64,000 nucleotides of DNA. Source: Plumapathes pennacea. Lineage: Eukaryota; Cnidaria; Anthozoa; Antipatharia; Myriopathidae. The stretch is from the NCBI GenBank assembly GCA_964036295.1, contig OZ038465.1, positions 24,338,870 to 24,402,869 on the forward strand, read 5' to 3'. A model generated the notes under the pieces. The model saw only the letters and a program-made list of their open reading frames with translations, was not told where the DNA came from and made no database searches. Positions 33,728 to 45,189 of the stretch are shown in pieces (position 1 is the stretch's first letter; the number at the start of each line of letters is the position of its first letter). Position numbers and translations under genes: made by a program.

Positions 33728-35077
33728 TCCTTTCTCTAACGTCAAACAATATAGTCCTCCATCCACTGCGGCCAATTGCGCACTCTGGTGGAGTGTCTTG
33801 GTCCATCATGTGGCTCAGGTTATGATGTTGCGTCACTGGGGGTTGCTTCTCCAATAGGGCTTGATACAGTCGGGGTAATGCTGTCAGGAACCTCCTCTGG
33901 GGCATCGCCCTGTGGCTCCCGGACTTTAGCTTAGGTTGGCGCTACCTTTGGTGTTGCACAAAGGTCACGCCGGTTCCGGCGGTATTGGTGCCCCTGTACC
34001 TCAACGTCAAAGTGTCGGTCTCCTGGGGCTCGCAGGCAGCGTCCCAGGGACCAGTCCTCACCAGGCAGCCGCATCCTGATGCCATCCCCAGGTTTGGTGG
34101 GTTCTAGGGGCCGTGATCCTCTGTCATAGCAACGCTTGTGTTTCTCTTTGGCTTTGCACAGCATGGATCTCGTGTCTAGAGGCTGGCGAGGTTGAGGCAG
34201 TAGCATTCGTTGGCTGCGTCGAGACCTCTGCTGGAGAGGAGTTCGTATTCTCACTTGGGGTGTTGTGGAAATCCAAATCCATGTACTACTGGTTTCATGG
34301 TTTCGTCAATATATATGTGGTGTTTACCAGGAAGCCGTGCTAGCCCTATGAAGACATTGCTGTATTCGTTAATGATGGGGTCGTCCTCCTGCAGGGGATC
34401 CATATAGGTGACTCGATGCATGGCATCGCTTGCCAAGATGTGGACCAGCCCCAGTCGCTCACTTGCCACCAACGGCAACAGTAGCTGAACTGGCCCCTCG
34501 ACAATCTGAAACAGTAACGTTGCCTTACTCTCATCACGCTTTACTTTTAGCATGGGTTTCCCCTTGGCTTTCTCTTTCTGTAGATTGTGCTAAACTAGAG
34601 TGTTGCCTGGTTTTAACTTCTGACCGTGGCGATCTCCTATGATTTGTGCATACATCGTGAATGGCAGTACATTGTAGGTCGAGCCTGTATCGATTTGGAA
34701 TGTCACTGCTTTTCCTGAAAGCAGGAAAGTGATCAAAGCCTTGTCCGTCTTTGATGTGCTCAGTCGCTTTACCTTCTTTGTGAGTGCATTTACTCCATAT
34801 TCAACCGAGTCGGAAGACCCGATACTTGATGCGTTTTCTGCTTCAAGCTTTTCTTCTCCTCTGGGATTTTTGTCTTCCTATAACACCTGCAATCGAATGC
34901 AAAATGGTTGAGACACTGGCAAAAAAAGACCAATTTTCTCTTCTATTCCGTCACTCTTATCTGGATTGCGTTTGACAGCATCTTTCCCCCCCTCCCCCGT
35001 TTCGATGTTGAGTATCCAATATCGTACAGTTAGATTTCAGGCCCGAACAACATTGAGACGGCTCGTCACTCGTCACA
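33577..35077 (-). mobile_element. Ty3/Gypsy element E, internally deleted relic
   Basis: Left end is a 151-bp LTR (33577-33727, TG...CA), with a purine tract (minus AGAGAAAGGA) just inside. Minus-strand coding: zinc knuckle C..C..H..C (about 34880), aspartic protease IDTGSTYNVLP (about 34690), a linker and ETMKPVVHGFGFPQ before the RT (34251-34553), then directly integrase C-terminal sequence (CYDRGSRPLEP, RMRLPGEDWSLGRCLRA, 33931-34254). RT palm, RNase H and integrase core are missing through one deletion near 34255. Only about 17 bp of the second LTR remain (ending 35077). Flanks CAGTC and CAGTG are a plausible 5-bp target duplication with one change. Confidence 0.78.
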
Positions 35078-35815
35078 CAGTGCAGAGTACACAATGTTTT
35101 TAACCAGCTCAGAAAAGTATTCTTTTGAAGAAACTGCACAGAGCTTCCTGGAACCAGGTGTTTTTGATTGCGAACTTGGGAACAGTGTACTACTTTCCTT
35201 GTGAAATGTTTTATGTATTCAAATAGTGGCATTCACATCTGTTGGTAGCTATCCAGTAATCCCTTTGATACCAAGAGAGGACCCAATCTCTGTAGCTCCA
35301 ATATATCTGGCCTTCAATCAGTGGATAGGGTTATTATGATGCTGTTGTTGCTTATGCCTCAAGTGGTGGGGCATCTTTGGAAGATGAAGGAAGTACAGAT
35401 TCCGTGTAGAACTTTTCTTGTGTCTGTGGTAGAGGGGGGCAAGAGACAAATCAAGGTCATTCTGCAACACCTATGGATCACGATGTAAATATTTTCAGCA
35501 GATTCTGGCCTGCAACACAACTTGTAGATGCTTGAATTGTGCAAATACAAACGGACAAAAGATCAAGGAAAAAGGAACACCAGTTAGAAAACGACGGAAA
35601 CACCACAGTCTTCCCCTTTCCTCGGTTGAGTATTTACAGAAGAAGACTGAGCCTCTTGCTCCGGAACGCTTTGAGGACTTTGAAGTCTTTTTTTCTTCAA
35701 CAGGTTGTAGCTGCAATAGCAGGAAATGATCATCCTTCAAATTACAAACAAATCTTTAAGGTGTACAACCACATCATTAAATCAGATGGTGCTGTTGGTG
35801 GCTTGCCTGCCACAA
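35078..35815 (+). pseudogene. transposase-OTU gene, 3' part: OTU C-terminal half and CXC (tesmin/TSO1-type) region
   Basis: Resumes the gene interrupted at 33576. A segment with SSEKYSFEETAQSFLEPGVFDCELGNSVLL (35105-35190) leads to VAFTSVGSYPVIPLIPRE and LAFNQW (35230-35320), as in OTU-like domains; at the expected catalytic His the codons read GYYD rather than GHYD. Then, over two frames, cysteines CVCGRGG, CNTYGSRCKYF and CNTTCRCLNCANTNG (35410-35570) fit a CXC/CRC zinc-binding domain, followed by a basic tail (KRRKHH). Frameshifts throughout. OTU enzymes cleave ubiquitin; CRC domains bind DNA. The fusion is read from order and strand. Confidence 0.6.
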
Positions 35816-35829
35816 GACAAACATTGGTT

Positions 35830-37185
35830 AAGTCCAAAAAAACCAACCCCGGTGACTGTTCCATTGTCCATACCATGAAGAATTTGATCAGTAAACTGAG
35901 TGCACGTAGTGATGGTAGAAGACTTGATCCTGAATCCAAATTGCTTGGACGAGATTAAGTTGTTCTTGGACAGGTAGGAGTTGAACTGAGTGTGGACAGC
36001 CTTTTCTAGAATCTTACTCATCGTTGGGAGTATGGAGATAGGTCTGTAGTTAGATGGGTCTTGTTTATCTTCTTTTTAAACAATGGTGTCACCTTTGCAT
36101 TTTTCCAAATACTTGCAAAAGTCTTCGTCTGAATAGATATGTTCAATAAGGTGGTGAGTGACCGTGCGATGACATCTCCACAGTCTTTAAGTAATCGCGC
36201 ACTGATCTTATCCAACCCAACAGCCTTTTTGGGTTTTAAGTGCTTAATAGAAATAACAACAAAGTCTTCAGAGATCGGCTGAAGGGAAAATACAGTGCTG
36301 GATGTAGCTGAGTTGACTTGACATGCTGGGGAGAGTGAAGAATTTTCCAGCAAGTTTCTTACCAGCATTGACGAAAAATGAGTTGACAGCTGTGGCAATG
36401 GACTGGGCAGAAGTTAGAACAACCCCATCAACAGAGAGACCTCTATAATAAGACTTCTATAATATCCGAGGAGGCCTTAGATGAGGGCAAAGTCTGTTTC
36501 AGTGCATTCCAGAGATCGTTCACATTTCCTTTACAGTCTTGAATCAATTTAGTATAATATTCAGATTTTGGTTTCTTGATACTGCGGCGGACTTTGTTTC
36601 TTAATTTGCGGTACAGTCGCCAGTGTCATCCACACTTGTTTCCTTTAGCTTTTTTCAGGTGATAATTGCGATCTCATAAGAGATGCAATATCAGAATTCA
36701 TCCAGGGAGTCGAAGAACTTCAAAATTTACCGGATTTTGTTGGAGCATGGATCTCGGCAACGTCTAGAAACAGCTTGTTCCAGGTGTCGACACAGTCATC
36801 AATGTTTTCAGTGCAATCAAAGACAACATGCCAGGGAACTTTTTGAAGATCATTGATGAAGGACTGTTTATTGTAATTCTTAAAGGAACGAAATTCAATT
36901 GTCTTGGGGAACCTCAGGTTATGCCGGACTTTAAAACACAGTATACAAGTGAGTGATCACTTAGACCAGGATCAACGACCCCGACTTCAATGATTTTCTC
37001 TTTTGCACTGGTAAATACCAAGTCAATTAGGGTCTCAGAATGCTTGGTGACACATGTCGGTGACTTTATAAATTGCTTCAGATCGTAAAGGCCAGTGATT
37101 CCCTGGAGCTTTCGTTTTAGACTCAAATTTGCATATTTGCTGCCAGGTGAGAAATCTGCATTAAAATATCCAAGGTACAGGAGTA
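35830..37185 (-). pseudogene. LINE F: endonuclease C-terminus and reverse transcriptase N-half
   Basis: Minus-strand order: LGYFNADFSPGS and SDHSLVYCVLK of the endonuclease domain (36914-37185), a connector, KHLKPKKAVGLDKISARLLKDC and TFASIWKNAKVTPLFKK (36018-36398), then DLSPYS, MSKILEKAVHTQFNSYLSKNNLISSKQFGFR (35840-36021). It stops at VVFLDLT, just before the first catalytic Asp block would be completed, so the RT palm, thumb and the 3' end are absent. A LINE missing its 3' end is not simple 5' truncation and implies a later deletion. Frameshifted. Confidence 0.78.
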
Positions 37186-37665
37186 TTAAACCTCTTGTGG
37201 ACTTTGTTTACGACTTTTTACTTGTGGAAAAAGCTACATTGCCTGCTTTGTATTCCAAGATACGAGTATGCCAACATTTTTTGTGCAAACTGGTTTACTA
37301 ATGAGTGGTATCCTTCAAGACAACTTGTTTGTTGAACAGGTGATGCTTGCTTAATGCCTCTCAGCAGGAAGGAATTGCTCAGTGTCTCTTATAGTTTTTT
37401 GTATGCATTTGAACCTGAAGGAATTTTCAACAATGTAAATCCCCAATCAAATGGCGCATATTACTTGATCATAGTTGACATTAGTCCAAACCCATTTACA
37501 CACGATTACTAATTATTGAGATGCAGATCCAGATTTTGTGTGTGATACAATGTTTACAACTTTTATGCCAAGGTGAAAGCCTTGACAAAATAAATGTTGT
37601 GTAATACCTTCGTCAAATGTTGGGCGGTAAGCGTTCCATGAGCACTTGTTGAACAACCTATTGGG

Positions 37666-38095
37666 TATACATACATACTTTATTGAATGATCCCCATGGG
37701 GTTTTTTTAGCATACAATTACAATAAAATGACTTCATAAAAATAAAATAGAATAGATATCCATGATGGTCTGATGAACTAGTACTTTACAGTATACTATA
37801 ACCAATAGTGCTCTTTGAATAGATGAGATTTCAACCTTCTTTTAAAATGGTGCAATGATGTGATTTTCCTGATTTCCTTGTCAAGGTTGTTCCAAATCTT
37901 GGTCCCTCTATAACTAAATGATCTTTGGCCGGATGTTGTTCTGTAGAGTGGTATGTTCAAGGTGTCGCTGTTACGGGTTGATTGATGATGAATTGCAGCT
38001 CGCTTTTTTAATTTGCTGCACAAGTGTGGGGGAGCAAGATCGTTTATGCATTGGAAGGTCATAACTGTTTCTCTGAATAATAACTGCAGGCTGAT
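37666..38095 (-). pseudogene. LINE I, 3' part: end of ORF2 and 3' UTR
   Basis: Open frame 37796-38062 with MTFQCINDLAPPHLCSKL, RSFSYRGTKIWNNLDKEIR and FKRRLKSHLFKEHYWL, the standard C-terminus of CR1/L2-like ORF2. The 3' UTR ends with AATAAAG followed by a TATG microsatellite tail (37666-37680). The preceding ORF2 part lies at 40981-42125: ..LHELKWLP there is the usual lead-in to this block. LINE H sits between them. Confidence 0.8.
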
Positions 38096-40980
38096 GTCAC
38101 CGCATGATGGCGGCCGGTTCGGGAGTTACAAGCTCCACAACAGTACTTCTACTACTCCTGTTTCCACTGTTGCTACCCGCACAAAATCCGCCCAGGAAAC
38201 TAGGCTATGAAAGAGGAGGCCAAAGCACAAGAAATTCATGCTCGATCCTGCACGAAACGACCCAGTAAAGGCCAAGAGCTACCATAACGAAGACTCGATC
38301 AAAGCGGTTCTTCCACAGCAGAATCTGCCATACCGCCAACGGCACGAGTACCTTCCATATCAAACGTAACATATTTGACTGCAGTGACATTTCCCCAAAT
38401 CCAGGCCCAAGGAGAAGTCAAACAACTAAGCTACCTTGTGGTGAGTGTGGAGATACCGTCAGAAATAATCAAGACGCCATTTTGTGTTGCTCTTGCGACC
38501 TATGGTTGCACGTGAAATGCCTGCAGTTTTCAACGAACACGTTCCAGTATTATTGGACTCACCCAGGCATCGGACCTGTATCCGATGTGCTCTTCCGAAC
38601 TTTTGCGAATCTTTCTTCCAAGAGGATTCGTTGAACGAGCTGAATGCAACTAAGATAGAGGAGCCGACACAACGGTACAAGCCGCTGATATCAAACATAT
38701 AAGAAATAACAACCGTAAAGAATGCATCATAGCTAATCTGAACATCAACAGCCTACCAAACAAGTTTGAAGAGATAAATGATGGCTTGGGAACAACATCT
38801 TTGACGTCCTTGTGATCCAAGAAACAAAGATCGATAGTACCTTCCCAAACTCACAGTTCAACGTCGAAGGATACAAACTATTCCGACGCGACAGAGTCAA
38901 AGGCGGAGGTGGAATTGCTGTTTTTGTGCGAGACAACATCAGCACCATACGCAAGAGACATGCATCAACATCAGTAGAGATTCTTCTCTTTGATATGTGC
39001 TTGGGCCAAAGAAGATTCATACTATTCAACGCATACAAGCCTCCCTCCATCGATAACCAGACTTTCACCAAAGAATTGTCCGCCATACTGGACAAAGCCA
39101 TATCTCTTTGTGCAACGGGCTGGGACTTAATTCCCCTGCGGGCAGTCAAAGAATCTGCGGCTGTTTTGTGTCACCCTTTTAGTACGCTGTTTAACTTTAT
39201 ACTGGACGCTACCAGAGTACCTCAACAATGGAAACTCGGAGAAATTGCCCCTGTCCACAAAAAGGAATGCACTCTAATGAAGGCAAACTACAGGCCACTT
39301 ACAATTCTACCTGCATTATCTAAAGTATTCGAAAGACTCGTCCACACAAGAATGAGCCCACATTTTGAGGAAGTGTACCGCAAATATGTATTTGCCTACA
39401 GAAAACACCACGGATGCAACACCACACTTCTTAGCTTAACTGAACTATGGAGAAAAGAGCTAGATAATCATAAAGTTATTGGGCTAGTCTCGATGGACCT
39501 GAGCAAGGCATTTGACTCTCTGCCTCACGATCTCATCGTCTTAAAGCTTAAAGAATACGGAGCCGACAGTAAGACAGCCAATCTTATCAGACTATCTAAG
39601 AAACCAACTACAGCGAGTGAAACTGGGAGACAAATATTTGGAATGGAAAACAATATCCACATGTGTCCCACAGGGGTCTATCCTCGGCCCGTTGATATTT
39701 AACATCTTTATGAACGACTTATCAATCTCCATCAAACGCAGCACTCTGTCCGGCTATGCTGACGACATACAGATGTTGTACGCACAAAAGGATGTAACAC
39801 AAATTGAGCAGGTTATCAACGCAGAAATCCAAAATGCAGATAAATAGTACGACGAGAATGGGATGACGCGGAACCCAACAAAATATTAAGCAATGATAAT
39901 AGGAAAGACTCGAGAACTTCCAAGCCTCTCCTGCGACAACACCAGCATCCCAATAACAAGCGAAATTGATCTGTTTGGAGTCACAATTTTCGATAAGCTC
40001 AAGTTTGAGAAGCATATACGCAATCTTTGCCAAAAAGTAAGTCGACAAACAGCAGTACTGCAATGGATGAAGAAAATGCTGCCTTTTGATACAAAAAGGA
40101 CCTATATTTTGCCTTTATTCTTCCTCATTTTAACTATTGCGCAGAAACATGGCATCACTGCAGCAAGAAATGCACTTCAATGCTGGAACAAGTAAATGAA
40201 TGGACTGTCCGCTTTATTTTTAATGAAAAATCTGCGCCGTACGAAGAACTATTAGAAAAACTGGTTCTGACGACTCTTCAAAATCAAAGACTTTTAAAGA
40301 TAGTTTGCACTGTCTTTAAGACATTGAATCATCCACAAGCTCCAAGCAGTATCCAGGATCTCATAACAAAAGAAACACAAAGTACAACCTCAGGGAAAAT
40401 GACATAGTGAACCAACCCAAAGTCAACACTACTATGTACGGACTACGATTATGGAGACACACAGCCCCAAAACTCTGGAACACGCTACCAAATCAATTAA
40501 GAGTACTAAACACTTACAAAACGTTCAAAAGTCATCTAAGAAAGTAAGAGTTGACGGAGATATACTAATCTGGGCAATTTTCTTAAGCATTGTGGATAGC
40601 GGTTTGTTCTATAAGAAGTAATTCTAGGCATTTCAACCATTATTATTTTATCTTGTTTTACAACATTAAAACATCCTAGACTTAGTAGAAATTTAATCAA
40701 ATTTAGGTCAGGGTACGTTAGGCTAGTTTTTTTTATTCATTTTTCTTCAATTTTAGGGGGATGGGCCAAGGGTGGGTAGTGATTTGGTCTATTTTAAGTA
40801 AATTTAGGCATCTAAACTATTACTATTTTATTCCTAATACTGCCAAGCAGTATCTTATAATGTGATTAGAGAAGGTTTATGGCATACCTGTAATTTAGCT
40901 GGACCATCCCGCATAGGAAGATCCCTGGAGCTAAGTGTATTGACCATGTTAAATAAAGTTTATGTTATGTTATGTTATAG
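38096..40980 (+). pseudogene. LINE H: PHD finger, endonuclease, RT, nested in LINE I
   Basis: Plus strand. A PHD-type finger (PCGEC, CCSC, WLHVKC; about 38425-38550) precedes endonuclease blocks VIQETKIDSTF and GGGIAVFVRDN (38812-38960), then the frame passes directly into RT sequence (TGWDLIPLRAVKESA, about 39115), so the endonuclease C-terminus and connector are deleted in frame. RT continues with YRPLTILPALSKVFERLV, SMDLSKAFDSLPHDL, and after frameshifts PQGSILGPLIFNIFMNDL and the catalytic YADD (about 39755). C-terminal LWRHTAPKLWNTLPNQLR ends near 40550. The 3' end is AATAAAG plus TTATG repeats (40950-40980). No longer functional. Confidence 0.85.
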
Positions 40981-42125
40981 GTAGCCATTTAAGCTCATGC
41001 AGGGCCGGCATGATGTGATCGAACTTTCGGGTGTTATTATTTTGCACGCGTAGTTCTGAACGGCTTGGAGTTTCTATATGTTCGAGGCAGATTTGTTAGA
41101 GTAAATAATGGAACAGAAAAGGAGTTTGCTCATAACCAGTGATAAGTTAATGAGGGTTAAAGTGTCTCTGTCAAAACAGGCTTTCACGTGGTTAATCTGG
41201 CAGAGTTTGGACATGCATGATGATACTGTCTTGGAAATGTGGCAGTCGTATTTCAGATGTGAGTCGACGGTGACACCTAGGCCCTTTGCTGAGGTCACGG
41301 GAACCAATGACTTGCCCATAAACGAGGGGGACATATCTGTGGGCATTCTCTGCATCAGTTGTCGCGTTCCGATCACCAGGAATTTGGTCTTGTCGGGATT
41401 GATCAGTAAGTGTTCTCACAGCACCAATTGGCGATTCTATGGAGGTCTCCCTCATGTTTCGTAGTTGCGGTGTCCAGGTCATTAATGGCAAAAGACAGGA
41501 ACACTTTAGTGTCTCAACATACGATTTCAGGTGACGTGTTTGAGGGGTCAATGGGAGGTCGCGTAGGTAGATGCAGAAAAGGAGCGATGAAAGTATGTCA
41601 CCTTGTGGAACGCCGTGGGTGATGGGTAGGGGTGATGACAGGGTAGACCCTATGTGGACGGTCTTTGTTTTTCCGGTTAGGTAGCTTTTGAACCAGCTGA
41701 TTGTAGCTGAGGAAGCCCCAACTTGACTCAATTTACGTAATAAGATGGAATGGTTGATACTGTCGAATGCTTTTGAAAGGTCTAACAGAATGAGGGCTGT
41801 CAGATTTTTCTTATCCATGGCTTCTAGTATGGCATCGCTGACCAGGATGTTTAGCGTTTCAGTCGAATGGTTTTTCTTGTTTCCGCTTTGATGGTTAGGT
41901 AAGTGGTTATTCTTCAAGAGATAGGATCTGAGCTGATCGAGGGCGACCCTTTTGCACACATTGGAAGCAACAGCTAGTACAGAAAGGGGTCAATTGTTTG
42001 ATGCCACATCATGGTTTCCCTCTTTCAATAATGGTATGATCTTTGTTTTTTTTTCCAAGCGTCGGGAAACGTGGATGTAGCGAGGGAGCAATTGGTGATG
42101 GATGTGAGAGGCCCTAAGACCTAAG
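40981..42125 (-). pseudogene. LINE I, RT part of ORF2
   Basis: Minus strand: NNRPLSVLAV (about 42000), then NHLPNHQSGNKKNHSTETL, LILLDLSKAFDSINHSILLRKL, GVPQGDILSSLLFCIYLRDLP (41500-41959). At the catalytic box the frame breaks: a one-base loss turns the expected YVDD into YVE (about 41512). Then LGVTVDSHLKYDCHISKTV and KLLFCSIIYSN (41074-41376), to ..LHELKWLP at 40985. 5'-truncated at about 42125. Continues at 38095 on the other side of LINE H. Confidence 0.82.
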
Positions 42126-42785
42126 GTATGTTGGCCATTATGTGGTACTGGAATACCTTATACTTTGCAAGGATAACCTCCTCCGACTTTGCTGGCGTGG
42201 ATGTAACTGCCCAGTAGAATTGACGGACACATGCTTTCCATCTCCCAATTACCTCCAGACCTTTCTCTTTGCTTAGCTTGATCAGCATCTTTTGAATTTC
42301 TGGGTAAGTGCTAGGTGTGATCCAATAATGCGAGTCGAAGATCTACTACTTTCACCCCTCCCCCCTCCCATCTCCCTCTATTTGTAGCAGTGTAAAAACT
42401 AAAACAAAACAAAACCTAAAAGGCAGGCAGCAGCTCTTTGTAATAAGATTATCAAACAACTTTACCAAGAAATTCAATATCATTGTGTCATGTTGGCAAT
42501 GATTATATGCTATTAACAGTTTGTTTGTTAAGTAACTTACTTTTGCCACTGTACCACAAGTCAAAAAAACTAGTGATCACTGGCTTTCCTATTTAATTGC
42601 ACTTTTTGGGACATTTCATCCACCTTGCAATCTGGGAGTGTCGGTCTGATATGAAGGCTGTGATTAGCATTCCTGTACCAAGGAGGAATTCGAACGCCCG
42701 TTGATGGCCCATAAACTCCATGGCAGAGCTGCTTCCTGCCTTGTTTGCCTGAAGTAAGAAACTGACGTTTCTTCATTGTTATAGC
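42126..42785. other. no gene recognised
   Basis: Short frames without family motifs. Nothing supported. Confidence 0.5.
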
Positions 42786-42789
42786 TTAC

Positions 42790-43690
42790 TGTATGTCTTC
42801 ATGTATGTTGAACATGAGAACAACGGTTGAAAGCAAAACGGTAGCTTCAGAAGCAAAAGCGGGCCGAAGAAAAGACTCCACAAAGAGAACAACGCTTGAA
42901 AGCAAAACGGGAGCTTCAGAAGCAAGAGCGGGTCAAATAAACGACTCCACAAAGAGAACAACGCTTGAAAGCAAAACGGTAGCTTCAGAAGCAAGAGCGG
43001 GTCGAAGAAAAGACTCCACAAAGAGAACGATGCTTGAAGCAAATTGGGAACTTCAGAAACAAAGGCGGGCCAAGCAGAGAACTCCGCAAAGAGAATCCAA
43101 TCGCCAGCGAGTAGCTTCTCGATGTGCCAATGAATCGTCTGAACAGAATACCCGCAGTCTTCAAGCTCAAAATGGAGCCAACACTCGACGCCGACAACAA
43201 CGTGCTGCAGTTGTCGAAGAACGTCGCAGACAGAAACAACAATATTTTGCATAACCGTGGGTGGGCAAATCCAGAAACTCCTCCATTTCACGAACAAGAG
43301 TGGGTACAGGAGGAACTCACTGCCTTTCACCGCTTTGAGGAAAATCTCCGACACTTACGCTGCAAGGTATGCAAAGAAACATGGCCAATCACCAACCAAA
43401 GTATGTCCGAGCAGAACTACAGCTGCACCAGGTGCAAACGCGACAAAAAGACCTCGTGTCGATTGTTCTCGGCTGAAAACGACATGGATCCTGGGACAGT
43501 CCCTGCAAAACTACAGGACCTCACCGAAGTAGAGGAAATGCTGATCGCCAGAGCTTTCCCCATCATGTGAGTTTACCGGAAACACGGCAGCCAGCGTGGG
43601 TACAAAGGTCATGTCCTCAACTTGCCACAGGATGTTCAGGGATTTCTCAGCACTCTTCAGGCCAATGTGAGTGATCTGCCCGTTCTTATC
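42790..43690 (+). pseudogene. Helitron N-terminal fragment with DUF6570-like region
   Basis: Plus-strand counterpart of 7985-8850. Order: four tandem 69-bp coiled-coil repeats (42816-43091), GWANPETPPFHEQEWVQEEL, KVCKETWP, CTRCKRDKK, NDMDPGTVP, EVEEMLIARAFPIM (43255-43567), then TGA at 43568 where CGA (Arg) is expected, and the same frame continues VYRKHGSQRGYKGHVLNLPQDVQGFL..SDLPVLIIRKE to about 43690. This is the DUF6570 region upstream of Helitron Rep; the rest of the element is missing. One nonsense change and frameshifts in the coiled coil make it non-functional. Confidence 0.75.
42816..43091 (+). repeat. four tandem 69-bp (23-codon) repeats in the Helitron coiled coil
   Basis: Units start with GAGAACAACG-type sequence at 42816, 42885, 42954 and 43023. 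The last is most diverged. A multiple of three, so the repeat preserves the reading frame. Confidence 0.9.
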
Positions 43691-45139
43691 ATTAGGAAGG
43701 AATCATGCTGAGAAGTCAACTCCTGTGCTGTTAAGGGATCCTCATATACCAAGTCACTGACATCATGAAAGTGTAAGATTGTCAGGAGCCAAAAATGAAC
43801 TCAATGCTAACGTGTATGACCCGATTGTCTGGTCCAACAAGAATTCCAAAGGAAAATGTTCTCAAAAACATTGGCCTGTATATTCTGTATATTCTGTTGA
43901 GTATGCTACGAAAAAATTCAGTATATCTGTATGTTTTCTTAAAATTTGGAATAGTGCTGTACTGTGCTCAAGTGGATGACATGCTCAGAGCCAAGTTTTT
44001 TTTCTATGTGTACCTTTTTAACTCAAGGATTTGTTATTTACTTATTTGTTAGAGGGTTGTTTGCTTTTTATGAAGGAAAACTTCAGTACAGTTATGTAAT
44101 ATAAGTGGCAATAACATGTGAGTAAGGCCAGCACCAAGATAGACAGTAACCAATGTTTTAACAACAATTTAAACCCTTTCACACCTAAGAGTGTTCAAAT
44201 TCAATTTTCTCCTTCAGTTGAAAGTGTACTATATCGTACAGTATAGAGAATATATAGCTTTTTGTACCTTTTTGGTTAAGTGAATGCTGACTAAACTGTC
44301 ACTTCTCACTACGTAATTTATTTTATATAATGTATTTTGAAAAAGCTGAGAGATTCTTCATTTAGGCTTGGGAGTTAAAGGGTTGTTTACCTGTATTAAG
44401 TTCATGATGGTTATTATTCCCTTATCCTCCAAGGGATTGTGCTCCTGCATGCTTTTGGTTGGAGAGTACGTTCCTACTTTTTCCTACAAGGTTTTGGGTT
44501 TTCGTACCAGGCAGGAGCACTTGATGAAGCTTATATAACACAAAAGTATGATAAAAAGGGCACACAATGAATAGTGTGCTGTATGATGATCATGACAATG
44601 AGATTAAGAATAAAAAGAATTGATGCTGATATATATGTTTTCTTATTGGGTCAGAGCTGATCCATTATAGACTGGTAAAGTGATTAATCACAAGAATGAT
44701 TTTTTGAAATTTGAATTTGTTTTCTAATTGTTGGGGTAAAAAAAAGCTAATTTCCACTGGTTTGCCATGGTTTCTTGTGGACTCACTCAGAAATTCACCG
44801 TGAGAAAATGTGTGGCGTAAAACAAGAGAGGCCAGGTGGGGTGGGGCTTGTGAAATTTAGATATATTTTTCAACGCAAAATTAGTAAACCACTAGTGACA
44901 CAAAGCTACTATAATTCAGACCACTCTTTTTCTCCTTTAAGTGTTCATCACTTGGTATAGTATAAGTAGTAAAACGGTATTTTAACACGCTTGCTCCGTC
45001 AATTACAACAAGCTGGTTACATTAAAGGCCGTATAAAATAGACACATTACTTCTATGTCTATTTTTTTGCGTCGAAACTTCTAATATATGCCAGTGCAGG
45101 ACGGAGTGAGGGGGTATCGGCGATTATCGTATTTCTAGT
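43691..45139. other. AT-rich stretch, no gene recognised
   Basis: Includes a GGGAGTTAAAGGGT motif near 44371 that also occurs near 63705 and, diverged, near 50500, probably remnants of a common dispersed repeat. No coding feature supported. Confidence 0.5.
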
Positions 45140-45189
45140 TAGTTATATTCTCTGATTCCTAATGATAATCTGGGTTGTTACCTGTACCA

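Noticed and set aside
42793..43254. 153-codon plus-strand frame over the 69-bp repeat as the true Helitron reading frame
   Set aside because: The conserved coiled-coil and DUF6570 frame differs; this frame ends in a stop at 43252 and does not lead into the Cys-rich region.
42779..43354. 191-codon minus-strand frame with repeated FSLWSLFF units
   Set aside because: Antisense reading of the 69-bp Helitron repeat; the repeat explains the pattern.
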